DNA of 6,479 nt, taken from an uncultured Aquificaceae bacterium (GTDB lineage Bacteria > Aquificota > Aquificia > Aquificales > Aquificaceae). The translations under genes were made by a program, and so were the position numbers. The stretch spans positions 1-6,479 of the forward strand of contig CALLAD010000167.1 in the NCBI GenBank assembly GCA_938002625.1, in the 5' to 3' direction. Below are positions 1 to 6,479 of this stretch, piece by piece (positions within the stretch are counted from its first letter, which is position 1; each line of letters begins with the position of its first letter). The notes under the pieces were generated by a model, which worked only from the letters and a program-made list of their open reading frames with translations, did no database searches and had not been told where the DNA came from.

Positions 1-1
1 T

Positions 2-652
2 GGTCATAGAGGAAATCCAGCAAAAGAGCTTGAAAACACCCTTGAATCTGTGGAAAGCGCCATAAGGTCTGGTGCCCATATCGTAGAAGTGGATATTCAA
101 AGGACGAAAGATGGTGTGCTTTTACTTAGCCATGACGAAAACTTGGAAAGGGTATATGGTAAAAATGTAAACATAAGGGAATCTACATGGGAGGAGTTAA
201 GGGGTATTAAAAAGGGTAATTATAGACTTGCAAGACTTGAAGAGGTTATAGACCTTGTGAATGGCAGGGTGGGCTTGTTTTTGGAGGTAAAAAACCCGCA
301 GGATACGGAGGATATAATCAAACTTTTGGAAGATAAAAAAGCTTCTGATTGGTCTGTAATCATAAGCTTCTACCCAGAAGCTGTTGAAAAAGCAAGGGGT
401 AAGATTACCACTGGCCTTGTATATTCCAAACCCCCGGGCATGATTCCAGAAGCCAAAAAGCTTGGATGTTCCTTGGTATTGCCCAAATACACCCTTGCTA
501 CTCAAAAGGCAATAGACTTTGCCCATAGATTAAAGCTTAAAGTGGTAGCTTGGACCGTTAACGATATACAAAAGGCTAAGGAACTTCTTGAAAGGGGAGT
601 GGATGGAATAGCTACCGATAATGTGGAAATGCTAAGGAATTATTTTCTTTAA
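2..652 (+). CDS. Glycerophosphodiester phosphodiesterase (GDPD), 5' end outside window
   Basis: GDPD-family enzymes hydrolyse glycerophosphodiesters (phospholipid breakdown products) to glycerol-3-phosphate and an alcohol, using a divalent metal in a TIM barrel. The frame is open to the left edge and gives 216 visible residues. It starts at the family's hallmark HRG (visible residues 2-4), followed by ENT (11-13), the metal-binding EVD (Glu29, Asp31), the second catalytic His in SHDENL (His44), a conserved Glu in LFLEVKN (Glu95), and the late AWTVND strand motif (Trp184 region). Only a few N-terminal residues should be missing, since HRG normally lies within about ten residues of the start. 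No signal peptide can be judged. A GTG at 50 is an internal valine, because starting there would remove HRG. The size resembles the cytosolic UgpQ/GlpQ-like group, but the exact substrate cannot be told, so no symbol is given. The gene ends 39 bases before mnmG, in the same orientation. Confidence 0.93.
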   Translation, partial: GHRGNPAKELENTLESVESAIRSGAHIVEVDIQRTKDGVLLLSHDENLERVYGKNVNIRESTWEELRGIKKGNYRLARLEEVIDLVNGRVGLFLEVKNPQDTEDIIKLLEDKKASDWSVIISFYPEAVEKARGKITTGLVYSKPPGMIPEAKKLGCSLVLPKYTLATQKAIDFAHRLKLKVVAWTVNDIQKAKELLERGVDGIATDNVEMLRNYFL

Positions 653-691
653 AGCCTAAGCCTACAACAAGGGATATATTTTTATATTCTG

Positions 692-2536
692 ATGCTTGTG
701 GATGAATTTGATGTAGCGGTAATAGGTGGTGGTCATGCGGGCATAGAGGCAGCCCTCGCCAGTGCAAGGATGGGGGCAAAGACTGTGCTTTTTGTCTTGA
801 ACGCAGATACCATTGGCCAAATGTCTTGTAATCCAGCCATAGGTGGTATAGCCAAGGGTATAGTGGTTAGAGAGATAGATGCCCTTGGTGGTGAAATGGG
901 TAAGGCTATAGACAATACAGGTATACAGTTTAAGATGTTAAACACAAGAAAGGGAAAGGCTGTATGGTCTCCAAGGGCACAAGCCGATAAAAAACTGTAC
1001 AGGGAATATATGAAAAGGGTTTGTGAAAATCAGGAAAATCTACATATAAAACAGGATGAGGTTATAGACATAATGGTAGAAAAGGATCAAGTTGTAGCCG
1101 TTAAAACAAAGCTTGGTCTTGAGTATAGAGTAAAGGCAGTTGTTGTTGCCACGGGAACCTTCCTAAACGGTCTTATTTACATTGGCGATAAAACCTTTCC
1201 AGCGGGCAGAGCATGGGAGCCACCATCTACAGGGCTTGCCGACTTTTACAAAAGACACGGATTTCCACTTCTTCGCTTTAAGACGGGTACACCAGCAAGG
1301 CTTGACAAAAGAACCATAAACTTTTCAGTTTTGGAGCCAGCCCCTGGAGATGATCCCCCACCAAAGTTTTCCTTTTGGACAGAACCAGTAGGAACCTATT
1401 GGTTTGAAAAGGGCAAAAAACAAGCCCTTTGCTGGATAACATACACTACACCAGAAACCCATGAAATTATAAGAAAAAACCTACACAGAACCGCCCTATA
1501 CGGTGGCCTTATAAAGGGAATAGGGCCAAGGTATTGTCCATCTATAGAAGACAAAGTGGTTAAGTTTGCCGACAAGGATAGGCATACCGTATTCCTTGAG
1601 CCCGAAGGATGGGACACTATAGAAATCTATCCCAATGGTCTTTCTACATCCTTGCCAGAGGAAATACAATGGCAAATGTACAGAAGCATTCCTGGTTTAG
1701 AAAAGGTAGAGCTTATAAGACCAGCATATGCCATAGAGTATGATATGGTGCCACCAACGGAGCTTTATCCCACGCTGGAAACTAAAAAAATAAAAGGTCT
1801 TTTCCATGCAGGAAACTTGAACGGCACCACGGGATACGAAGAAGCGGCAGGACAGGGCATACTGGCTGGTATAAACGCAGCCCTTAGAGCCTTTGGAAAG
1901 GAACCCATATACTTACGCAGGGATGAAAGTTATATAGGCATAATGGTAGATGACTTGGTAACAAAGGGAGTTATGGAACCCTATAGACTTTTTACTTCAA
2001 GGTCCGAATACAGGCTACAACTAAGGCAAGACAATGCCATCCTTAGACTTGCAAAATTAGGGTATGATCTGGGGCTTTTAAGCCATGAACAATACAAGCT
2101 TGTAAAAGATCTTCAAAAGGAAATAGAAAACTGGATAGAATTTTACAAAAGCCAGAAGGTTTCAGTGGCTATAGGATCCGATGTTAAAAGCTATACACCA
2201 TCGCAGCTTATCACCGCCGACTATTCCATAGAGGACCTTAAAAACTTTGGCTTTGAAATACCCGAGCATCCTTACGTAAAGGAAGAGGTAGAAATTCAGC
2301 TTCGCTATGAACCTTATATAGAAAGAGAAAAGAAGCTAAACGAAAGGCTTAAAAAATTGGAAGATATAAGCCTCAGCCCAGATATAGACTATAACAAAAT
2401 CCCGGGGCTCACAAGGGAAGCAAGGGAGAAGTTGAAGAAGTTTAGACCCCTAACTGTGGGCCAAGCGGGAAGAATAGATGGCATAACTCCAGCAACCATA
2501 ACGGTGCTTCTTGCCTATCTTGGTAAGTTAGATTAG
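692..2536 (+). CDS. mnmG: tRNA uridine-5-carboxymethylaminomethyl modification enzyme MnmG (GidA)
   Basis: MnmG is the FAD-dependent partner of MnmE. Together they place the (carboxymethyl)aminomethyl group at C5 of wobble U34 in certain tRNAs, in the cytosol. The 614-residue product is close to the usual 620-630. The N-terminal dinucleotide-binding motif GGGHAG is at 12-17. Cys46 sits in MSCNPAIGGIAKG, and Cys282 in the family signature GPRYCPSIEDKV; these match the two conserved redox cysteines of the family. The second signature, GNLNGTTGYEEAAGQG, is in the C-terminal half of the FAD domain, and the C-terminal helical MnmE/tRNA-binding region is complete. The ATG at 692 gives the expected short lead (LVDEFDV) before the FAD motif. 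There is no Shine-Dalgarno sequence before it. The upstream 39 bases hold two TATATT hexamers (675-680 and 683-688) but no convincing -35, so expression may be by read-through from the upstream gene or from a weak, nearly leaderless promoter. Confidence 0.98.
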   Translation: MLVDEFDVAVIGGGHAGIEAALASARMGAKTVLFVLNADTIGQMSCNPAIGGIAKGIVVREIDALGGEMGKAIDNTGIQFKMLNTRKGKAVWSPRAQADKKLYREYMKRVCENQENLHIKQDEVIDIMVEKDQVVAVKTKLGLEYRVKAVVVATGTFLNGLIYIGDKTFPAGRAWEPPSTGLADFYKRHGFPLLRFKTGTPARLDKRTINFSVLEPAPGDDPPPKFSFWTEPVGTYWFEKGKKQALCWITYTTPETHEIIRKNLHRTALYGGLIKGIGPRYCPSIEDKVVKFADKDRHTVFLEPEGWDTIEIYPNGLSTSLPEEIQWQMYRSIPGLEKVELIRPAYAIEYDMVPPTELYPTLETKKIKGLFHAGNLNGTTGYEEAAGQGILAGINAALRAFGKEPIYLRRDESYIGIMVDDLVTKGVMEPYRLFTSRSEYRLQLRQDNAILRLAKLGYDLGLLSHEQYKLVKDLQKEIENWIEFYKSQKVSVAIGSDVKSYTPSQLITADYSIEDLKNFGFEIPEHPYVKEEVEIQLRYEPYIEREKKLNERLKKLEDISLSPDIDYNKIPGLTREAREKLKKFRPLTVGQAGRIDGITPATITVLLAYLGKLD

Positions 2537-2548
2537 ATTAGTTAAAAT
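2520..2548 (+). promoter_or_regulatory. Predicted sigma-70 promoter for cutA-dmeF
   Basis: TTGGTA (2520-2525) and TAAAAT (2543-2548) are separated by exactly 17 bases, a good fit to the housekeeping -35/-10 pattern. The -35 lies in the last codons of mnmG. The -10 ends seven bases before the cutA ATG at 2556, so transcription would start at or next to the start codon. This is a pattern match only; no transcript data are available. Confidence 0.55.
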
Positions 2549-2555
2549 ATAAAAC

Positions 2556-2867
2556 ATGCTCGGCTACTATGTTGTTCTAATAACCGTTCCTGTGGACAAG
2601 GCAGAGGAATTGGCAGAGTTTATAATCCAAAACAAGCTCGGTGCCTGTGTAAACTTAATACCAGAGGTTAAATCTACCTATTGGTGGAAGGGTAATATAG
2701 AGAGGGATAAGGAATCCCTTCTTGTTGTTAAAACCTCGGCAAAAAAGTTTGAAGAACTTCTAAAGGGTGTAAAATCCATACATCCTTATACGGTACCAGA
2801 AATAATAGCCCTACCGATAGTGGCGGGTAATGAGGATTACTTAAAATGGATTGAGGACTCTATATGA
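2556..2867 (+). CDS. cutA: CutA1-family divalent-cation tolerance protein
   Basis: CutA1 proteins are small, very stable trimers with a ferredoxin-like fold. They have been linked to copper and other divalent-metal tolerance, though the molecular role remains unclear. The 103-residue product is full length for the family. It shows the GACVN motif (29-33, Cys31), YWWKG (42-46), the ESLLVVKT strand (53-60), HPYTVPEIIALPI (76-88) and the C-terminal YLKWI (95-99). No signal peptide is present, so it is cytosolic. It begins 19 bases after the mnmG stop, has no Shine-Dalgarno sequence, and sits directly under a predicted promoter. Its stop overlaps the start of the metal-exporter gene (ATGA), so the two are almost certainly co-transcribed, and translationally coupled by inference. 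The neighbour supports a metal-related job. Confidence 0.96.
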   Translation: MLGYYVVLITVPVDKAEELAEFIIQNKLGACVNLIPEVKSTYWWKGNIERDKESLLVVKTSAKKFEELLKGVKSIHPYTVPEIIALPIVAGNEDYLKWIEDSI

Positions 2868-3772
2868 TATGTAAGCACGAGCATGATTTTTATATACCAG
2901 AAAAAAGAGCATCAAGAAAAGTTCTTTTAGTTTTTTACCTCACTCTTATAACTATGATCTTGGAAATAATATCTGGATATGTGTTTAATTCTGTAGCCTT
3001 GCTTGCGGATGGTATACATATGTCCACCCATGCCCTTGCCTTTCTTATTGCCTACTTAGCCTACCATTTTGCAACAAAGTTTGCAAAGGATAAAAGCTTT
3101 ACCTTTGGAACATGGAAAATAGAAATATTAGGAGCCTACACAAGCGGCATATTGCTTTTTTTTATGTCTTTTTTGATATTAGAAGAAGCCTTTTCTAAGT
3201 TACTTAAAGGTGGGGAGATAAAATACGATGAAGCTTTGATAGTGGCTGTTTTAGGGCTTGGTGTCAATATAGCAAGTGCCTTTATACTTCATGAAGGTAG
3301 ACATGACCATCATCACGAGCACGAACACCCTCACAAACATCATCATGATCTTAATCTACGAGGAGCTTACCTTCATGTTTTGTCAGATGCTCTTACATCT
3401 GTGTTAGCCCTATTAGGCTTACTGGCGGGCAAGTTTTTGGGTCTTTGGTACATGGATCCCCTTGCGGGATTTGTGGGCTTTTTTGTTATAGTAAGCTGGT
3501 CCTATGGTCTTTTAAAGGAGACCGTTCCCATACTCTTAGACAGGGAAGGATATAACCCTTTAATTAAGGATATAGTAAAAGAAATAGAAAAGGATGGAAA
3601 AAGCAAGGTGTACGATATTCATCTTCTTAGAGTAGGAAGAGGAAGCTACGCTTGCATTTTAGGAATAGAAACTACGGAGGATAAAGGGGTAGAATATTAC
3701 GAAGAAAAAATATCAAAGTTTAAGGAAATAGCGCATGCCAATTTGGAGCTTCGTATATGCGTAAAAGAGTAA
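2864..3772 (+). CDS. dmeF: Cation diffusion facilitator, DmeF-like (Co/Ni or Zn efflux)
   Basis: CDF transporters export divalent metals from the cytosol in exchange for protons, as inner-membrane dimers. The 302-residue product has six predicted membrane helices starting near residue 19, and a histidine-rich cytosolic loop at 143-161 holding 11 His between helices 4 and 5. Helix 2 carries LLADGIHMSTHAL (Asp49, His52, His56). Helix 5 carries the canonical HxxxD (His171, Asp175). The FTFGTWK stretch (79-85) and the C-terminal soluble metal-sensing domain follow the family layout. The N-terminal HEHDF, and His in place of the usual Asp at position 56, recall the DmeF branch known for cobalt/nickel resistance. 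I assign that branch from memory of the motif, and zinc or iron transport remains possible. The start overlaps the cutA stop by four bases, with GAGG at 2853-2856 as the ribosome site. A run of eight T at 3156-3163 lies in helix 3 and leaves the frame intact. Confidence 0.88.
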   Translation: MICKHEHDFYIPEKRASRKVLLVFYLTLITMILEIISGYVFNSVALLADGIHMSTHALAFLIAYLAYHFATKFAKDKSFTFGTWKIEILGAYTSGILLFFMSFLILEEAFSKLLKGGEIKYDEALIVAVLGLGVNIASAFILHEGRHDHHHEHEHPHKHHHDLNLRGAYLHVLSDALTSVLALLGLLAGKFLGLWYMDPLAGFVGFFVIVSWSYGLLKETVPILLDREGYNPLIKDIVKEIEKDGKSKVYDIHLLRVGRGSYACILGIETTEDKGVEYYEEKISKFKEIAHANLELRICVKE

Positions 3773-3777
3773 ACAAT

Positions 3778-4209
<432 letters not shown>

Positions 4210-4237
4210 TTTTTAATTCTAATAAAGGAGGTTTGGC

Positions 4238-5647
4238 ATGCCCAAGTACACACCAGAAGAAGTTCTAAGCCTTATTGAGCAGGAAGGAGTCCAATACGTG
4301 GACCTGAGGTTTTCTGACCTTTTTGGTCAATGGCAACATTTGACCATACCCGCCTATGAACTTTCCTTAGAGACCTTTGAAGAGGGAAGAGGTTTTGATG
4401 GATCATCCATAAGAGGGTGGCAATCCATACATGAATCCGATATGCTTGTTTTTCCAGACTCTACAACAGCTTTTATAGATCCTTTTATGGAGCCAAAAAC
4501 CCTTGTGATGATATGTGATATATACGACCCAATTACTAAGGAAAGATACGGCAGGGATACAAGGTATGTAGCTCAAAAGGCAGAGCAATACCTAAGGCAA
4601 ACGGGAATAGGTGATACGGCTTATTACGGCCCAGAGGCGGAATTTTTTATCTTTGACTCTATTGAATTTGGCACGGGACCAAACTATGCCTTTTGGAGAA
4701 TTGACTCGGAAGAAGGTTGGTGGAACAGGGAAATAGCTTCTACTGGTTATAAGATACCAAACAAAAGAGGATATTTCCCAGTACCCCCCATAGATAAACT
4801 CCAAGAGATAAGAAATGAAATGACTTCCATAATGTCCCAGCTTGGCATAATAGTGGAGCTTCATCACCACGAAGTTGCCACCGCAGGTCAAGGAGAGATA
4901 GACATAAGGTATGATTCCCTTTTAAATCAAGCGGATAAGCTATTTCTTTACAAATACATAGTGAGGATGGTGGCTTATAGGCATGGAAAGTTTGCTACCT
5001 TTATGCCAAAGGTTCTTCCAAACGATAACGGATCTGGAATGCATACCCACTTTTCCATATGGAAGGATGGTCAAAATCTTTTTGCTGGTTCTGGTTATGC
5101 TGGAGTTTCTGACCTATGCCTTTATGCCATAGGTGGTATTCTTAAGCATGGTCCAGCTCTTACAGCCTTCACAAACCCCACTATAAACTCCTACCATAGG
5201 CTTGTACCTGGATTTGAAGCTCCAGTAAGGCTTGCCTATTCTGCCAGAAATAGGTCTGCCGCCATAAGAATACCTATGTACTCTGCCTCACCCAAGGCTA
5301 AGAGAATAGAGATAAGATTCCCAGACCCAACCTGTAATCCATACCTTGCCTTTTCTGCCATACTCATGGCTGCAATAGACGGAATAGAAAACAGGATCCA
5401 CCCAGGAGAACCCTTTGACAAGGATATATACTCTTTGCCACCAGAAGAATTAAAAGATATTCCACAACTCCCAGGATCCTTAGAGGAATCTTTAAAAGCT
5501 TTGGAAGAAGACTACGAATTCCTTCTAAAGGGTGGCGTGTTTACAGAAGACCTCATAGAGACTTGGATAACAGCCAAAAGGAAAGAAATAGACGAAATGA
5601 GGTTTATACCCCACCCAAAGGAGTTTGAACTGTATTTTGATATTTGA
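4238..5647 (+). CDS. glnA: Glutamine synthetase, type I
   Basis: This enzyme makes glutamine from glutamate, ammonia and ATP, as a cytosolic dodecamer. At 469 residues it has the length of the GSI-beta type. Visible landmarks are FDGSSIRGW (53-61, with the ammonium-site Asp54), the metal-site Glu133 and Glu135 in GPEAEF, HHEVATAGQGE (210-220, Glu212 and Glu220), NDNGSGMHTH (262-271, metal-site His269), the glutamate flap NPTINSYHRLVPGFE (313-327, Glu327), NRSAAIRIP (338-346, Arg339, Arg344) and RFPDPTCNPYLA (360-371). Tyr398 in DIYSLPPEE lines up with the adenylylated Tyr397 of the enteric enzyme, so control by a GlnE-type adenylyltransferase is possible. AAGGAGGT at 4225-4232 lies six bases before the ATG. 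It is the second gene of the glnB-glnA operon, under the sigma-54 promoter upstream of glnB. Confidence 0.99.
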   Translation: MPKYTPEEVLSLIEQEGVQYVDLRFSDLFGQWQHLTIPAYELSLETFEEGRGFDGSSIRGWQSIHESDMLVFPDSTTAFIDPFMEPKTLVMICDIYDPITKERYGRDTRYVAQKAEQYLRQTGIGDTAYYGPEAEFFIFDSIEFGTGPNYAFWRIDSEEGWWNREIASTGYKIPNKRGYFPVPPIDKLQEIRNEMTSIMSQLGIIVELHHHEVATAGQGEIDIRYDSLLNQADKLFLYKYIVRMVAYRHGKFATFMPKVLPNDNGSGMHTHFSIWKDGQNLFAGSGYAGVSDLCLYAIGGILKHGPALTAFTNPTINSYHRLVPGFEAPVRLAYSARNRSAAIRIPMYSASPKAKRIEIRFPDPTCNPYLAFSAILMAAIDGIENRIHPGEPFDKDIYSLPPEELKDIPQLPGSLEESLKALEEDYEFLLKGGVFTEDLIETWITAKRKEIDEMRFIPHPKEFELYFDI

Positions 5648-5664
5648 GGGATAATATAAAAGTG

Positions 5665-5706
5665 CCCAGCTCCTTTGAGGGCTGGGTAAAAAAACAAGCC
5701 TTTTTT
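5665..5706 (+). terminator. Hairpin after glnA, probable terminator with displaced T run
   Basis: CCCAGC (5665-5670) pairs with GCTGGG (5681-5686), extended inward by a T-G wobble and one more C-G pair, leaving a six-base loop. It begins 18 bases after the glnA stop. The usual U tract is not adjacent: an A7 run follows, and T6 comes only at 5701-5706. The 3' arm could instead pair through GGCT (5680-5683) with AGCC (5697-5700), placing T6 directly after a weak stem. A role in ending or stabilising the glnBA mRNA is likely, but the mechanism is uncertain. Confidence 0.5.
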
Positions 5707-5714
5707 GATACAAT
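5706..5714 (+). promoter_or_regulatory. Extended -10 promoter for the lipoprotein gene
   Basis: TGATACAAT is an extended -10 (TGN followed by TACAAT at 5709-5714, five of six to TATAAT). No clear -35 is visible 16-18 bases upstream, where the sequence is a run of A; extended -10 promoters often need none. The hexamer ends six bases before the ATG at 5721, so the mRNA would be leaderless. Confidence 0.45.
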
Positions 5715-5720
5715 AAGAAT

Positions 5721-6011
5721 ATGTGGCTTATACCTGTTGTAGGGCTATTTTTTCTTTTGTCCTGTTCTGCCAATACGGAGCAATTAAAAAGCAATGAGAA
5801 GATAGTAGAAGGCATACTTACGTGCCAAAAAGTTGTCACACCAATAAAACCTGCGGTATGCGGGAAATGTAGGATTAAATACGAAGGAGACAAGCTATAT
5901 ATAATAAAAGCCGAAGACTGTCCCACCTATGAAGTTTATAGGTGTAAAAGTAAGAATGGGAAAAACTTTTCTATAAACAATCTAAATTGTAAACCAGAAG
6001 GCGACCAGTAA
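5721..6011 (+). CDS. Small cysteine-rich predicted lipoprotein, function unknown
   Basis: I do not recognise this 96-residue protein. Residues 2-13 are a hydrophobic stretch ending in the lipobox-like LLSC (12-15), so Cys15 is a likely lipidation site and the protein would be membrane-anchored outside the cytoplasm. The n-region has no Lys or Arg, and Leu at -2 is uncommon, so the call is good but not certain. The mature part of about 81 residues carries six further cysteines (35, 47, 50, 67, 75, 90), including a CGKC pair at 47-50. That is an even number, suggesting three disulfides or a small metal site. The remainder is Lys-rich and polar. There is no Shine-Dalgarno sequence before the ATG, but an extended -10 is immediately upstream. 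It stands alone between glnA and the converging speH. The even cysteine spacing, signal sequence and own promoter and terminator argue that it is real. Confidence 0.72.
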   Translation: MWLIPVVGLFFLLSCSANTEQLKSNEKIVEGILTCQKVVTPIKPAVCGKCRIKYEGDKLYIIKAEDCPTYEVYRCKSKNGKNFSINNLNCKPEGDQ

Positions 6012-6020
6012 GGTCGCCTT
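5998..6020. terminator. Bidirectional terminator between the lipoprotein gene and speH
   Basis: AAGGCGACC (5998-6006) and GGTCGCCTT (6012-6020) form a perfect nine-base-pair stem with the five-base loop AGTAA. The TAA stop of the lipoprotein gene is in the loop, so the 5' arm is coding. On the + strand it is followed by T-rich sequence, and it starts seven bases beyond the end of speH on the minus strand. It therefore likely serves both converging genes. Confidence 0.8.
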
Positions 6021-6026
6021 ATATCT

Positions 6027-6422
6027 TTATACTTTTAGCAATATACTTCGTAATTGCTCTGCCTCGGACTGACCAACCAAGCCCCTTTCGTGAATTTGCT
6101 TGTCTACTCTGGTAGGCTCAAGGGTGGCTATTATATAGTCCATAGCTTTGTAGGCTTTTGTGGGATCTCCACAAGTATAAACATCTACGGTAGCAAGACC
6201 ATGCTCTGGCCAAGTGTGAATGGAAATGTGGGATTCTGCAAGCAAGACAACACCAGTGGCACCGTGGGGCTGGAACTGGTAAAAGTGGGAGGATATTTTG
6301 GTTAGCTCTGCAACCTTTACGGCGCTCTCTAAGAGCTTACGCACATCTTCCACCCTGTCTATAAGGTCTGGGTGGACACCATAAAGGTCTGCTAAGATAT
6401 GCAGTCCGAGGGCTTTGACCAT
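6027..6422 (-). CDS. speH: S-adenosylmethionine decarboxylase proenzyme, class 1B
   Basis: This enzyme decarboxylates S-adenosylmethionine to supply the aminopropyl donor for spermidine synthesis, in the cytosol. It is made as a proenzyme that cuts itself between Glu63 and Ser64, turning Ser64 into the pyruvoyl cofactor; the site is ESHISIHTWPEHG. His69 and Cys84 (in VDVYTCGD) match the processing His and the catalytic Cys of the Thermotoga enzyme (Ser63, His68, Cys83), offset by one residue. The 131 residues are typical of the short prokaryotic type (also named SpeD). The start chosen is the ATG at 6422-6420. An in-frame GTG two codons upstream (6428) is only one base from the AAGGAGG at 6436-6430, whereas the ATG is seven bases away. 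The first residues, MVKALGLHILAD, fit the family. It converges on the lipoprotein gene and shares its terminator. Confidence 0.97.
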   Translation of the reverse strand: MVKALGLHILADLYGVHPDLIDRVEDVRKLLESAVKVAELTKISSHFYQFQPHGATGVVLLAESHISIHTWPEHGLATVDVYTCGDPTKAYKAMDYIIATLEPTRVDKQIHERGLVGQSEAEQLRSILLKV

Positions 6423-6429
6423 TTGCACT

Positions 6430-6436
6430 CCTCCTT
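6430..6436 (-). promoter_or_regulatory. Ribosome binding site of speH, decides the start
   Basis: On the minus strand this reads AAGGAGG. Seven bases separate it from the ATG at 6422 and only one from the GTG at 6428, so the ATG is the start. It lies directly downstream of the large inverted repeat. Confidence 0.85.
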
Positions 6437-6441
6437 ATCAA

Positions 6442-6478
6442 GTTTTTGTAGCAGTTTGTACTGCTTCATAACAAAAAC
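6442..6478 (-). repeat. Interrupted inverted repeat in the speH leader
   Basis: The outer arms GTTTTTGT (6442-6449) and ACAAAAAC (6471-6478) are perfect eight-base complements. The inner arms AGCAGT (6450-6455) and ACTGCT (6460-6465) are perfect six-base complements around the loop TTGT. The only interruption is a five-base one-sided bulge (6466-6470). In the speH mRNA this would fold five bases upstream of the Shine-Dalgarno sequence. Alternatively it could be an operator: on the minus strand TTGTTA (6474-6469) and TACAAA (6450-6445), 18 bases apart, make a weak promoter with the inner dyad in the spacer. The window ends at 6479, so the rest of the upstream region is not visible. Confidence 0.55.
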
Positions 6479-6479
6479 C

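Noticed and set aside
50..652. GTG at 50 as the start of the phosphodiesterase
   Set aside because: The open frame continues upstream to the left edge and contains the essential HRG and ENT motifs, so the gene is cut by the window and GTG is an internal valine.
653..664. Tandem AGCCTA repeat after the phosphodiesterase stop
   Set aside because: Only two six-base copies, with no associated structure; likely chance.
3156..3163. Run of eight T in dmeF as a phase-variation or frameshift site
   Set aside because: The frame is intact through the run and encodes normal hydrophobic helix residues; one T8 in AT-rich DNA is not evidence of phase variation.
3301..3350. Repetitive CAT/CAC-rich stretch suggesting a DNA repeat
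   Set aside because: It is explained by the histidine-rich loop of the CDF transporter and is irregular at the DNA level.
3732..3761. CGCAT...ATGCG and CCAATTTGG dyads inside the 3' end of dmeF as NtrC-type enhancer sites
   Set aside because: The position about 100 bases upstream of the sigma-54 start is right, but the arms are short, widely spaced, and within coding sequence; the match is too weak to call.
5525..5926. A 133-codon open frame on the minus strand across the end of glnA and the lipoprotein gene
   Set aside because: It overlaps glnA and the lipoprotein gene, has no recognisable motif, and its translation looks like a shadow of those genes.
6423..6428. GTG at 6428 as the speH start
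   Set aside because: It lies one base from the Shine-Dalgarno sequence; the ATG two codons later has seven-base spacing and fits the family N-terminus.

Overview
The window looks like part of a chromosome from a thermophilic, Aquificales-type bacterium (Hydrogenobacter, Thermocrinis or Aquifex relatives). This rests on heavy use of AGG/AGA for Arg and ATA for Ile, Lys/Glu-rich proteins, short intergenic gaps, a short class 1B (SpeH-type) S-adenosylmethionine decarboxylase, and a possible sigma-54 promoter in front of glnB. No database search was possible, so the placement is an inference.

Layout, left to right on the + strand unless stated. A glycerophosphodiester phosphodiesterase cut by the left edge (to 652). 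mnmG, for tRNA wobble-uridine modification (692-2536). A metal-handling pair, cutA and a DmeF-like cation diffusion facilitator, overlapping by four bases (2556-3772) with its own predicted promoter inside the 3' end of mnmG. A compact regulatory gap (3773-3870) in which a hairpin, a sigma-70-like promoter and a well-matched sigma-54 (-24/-12) promoter crowd together. The nitrogen operon glnB-glnA (3871-5647), encoding the PII signal protein and glutamine synthetase. A hairpin after glnA, then a small cysteine-rich predicted lipoprotein of unknown function (5721-6011). On the minus strand, converging on it across a shared terminator, speH (6027-6422), with a long inverted repeat just upstream at the right edge of the window.

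How the genes relate. glnB and glnA form the core of ammonium assimilation: PII senses 2-oxoglutarate, ATP/ADP and glutamine status, and both classical covalent-modification tyrosines are present (PII Tyr51, GS Tyr398). The sigma-54 promoter would tie them to an NtrC-family activator. cutA plus the CDF pump is a divalent-metal tolerance unit. mnmG, the phosphodiesterase and speH are separate housekeeping functions (tRNA modification, phospholipid-head-group salvage, spermidine synthesis).

Translation signals split into two groups. glnB, glnA and speH have near-perfect Shine-Dalgarno sequences 6-7 bases from the start. mnmG, cutA and the lipoprotein gene have none and instead carry -10-like hexamers so close to the ATG that leaderless mRNAs are predicted. 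I saw no tRNA or rRNA gene, CRISPR array, insertion sequence, or evidence of horizontal transfer. The protein content is mostly conserved; the points of interest are regulatory, plus the one unrecognised lipoprotein.
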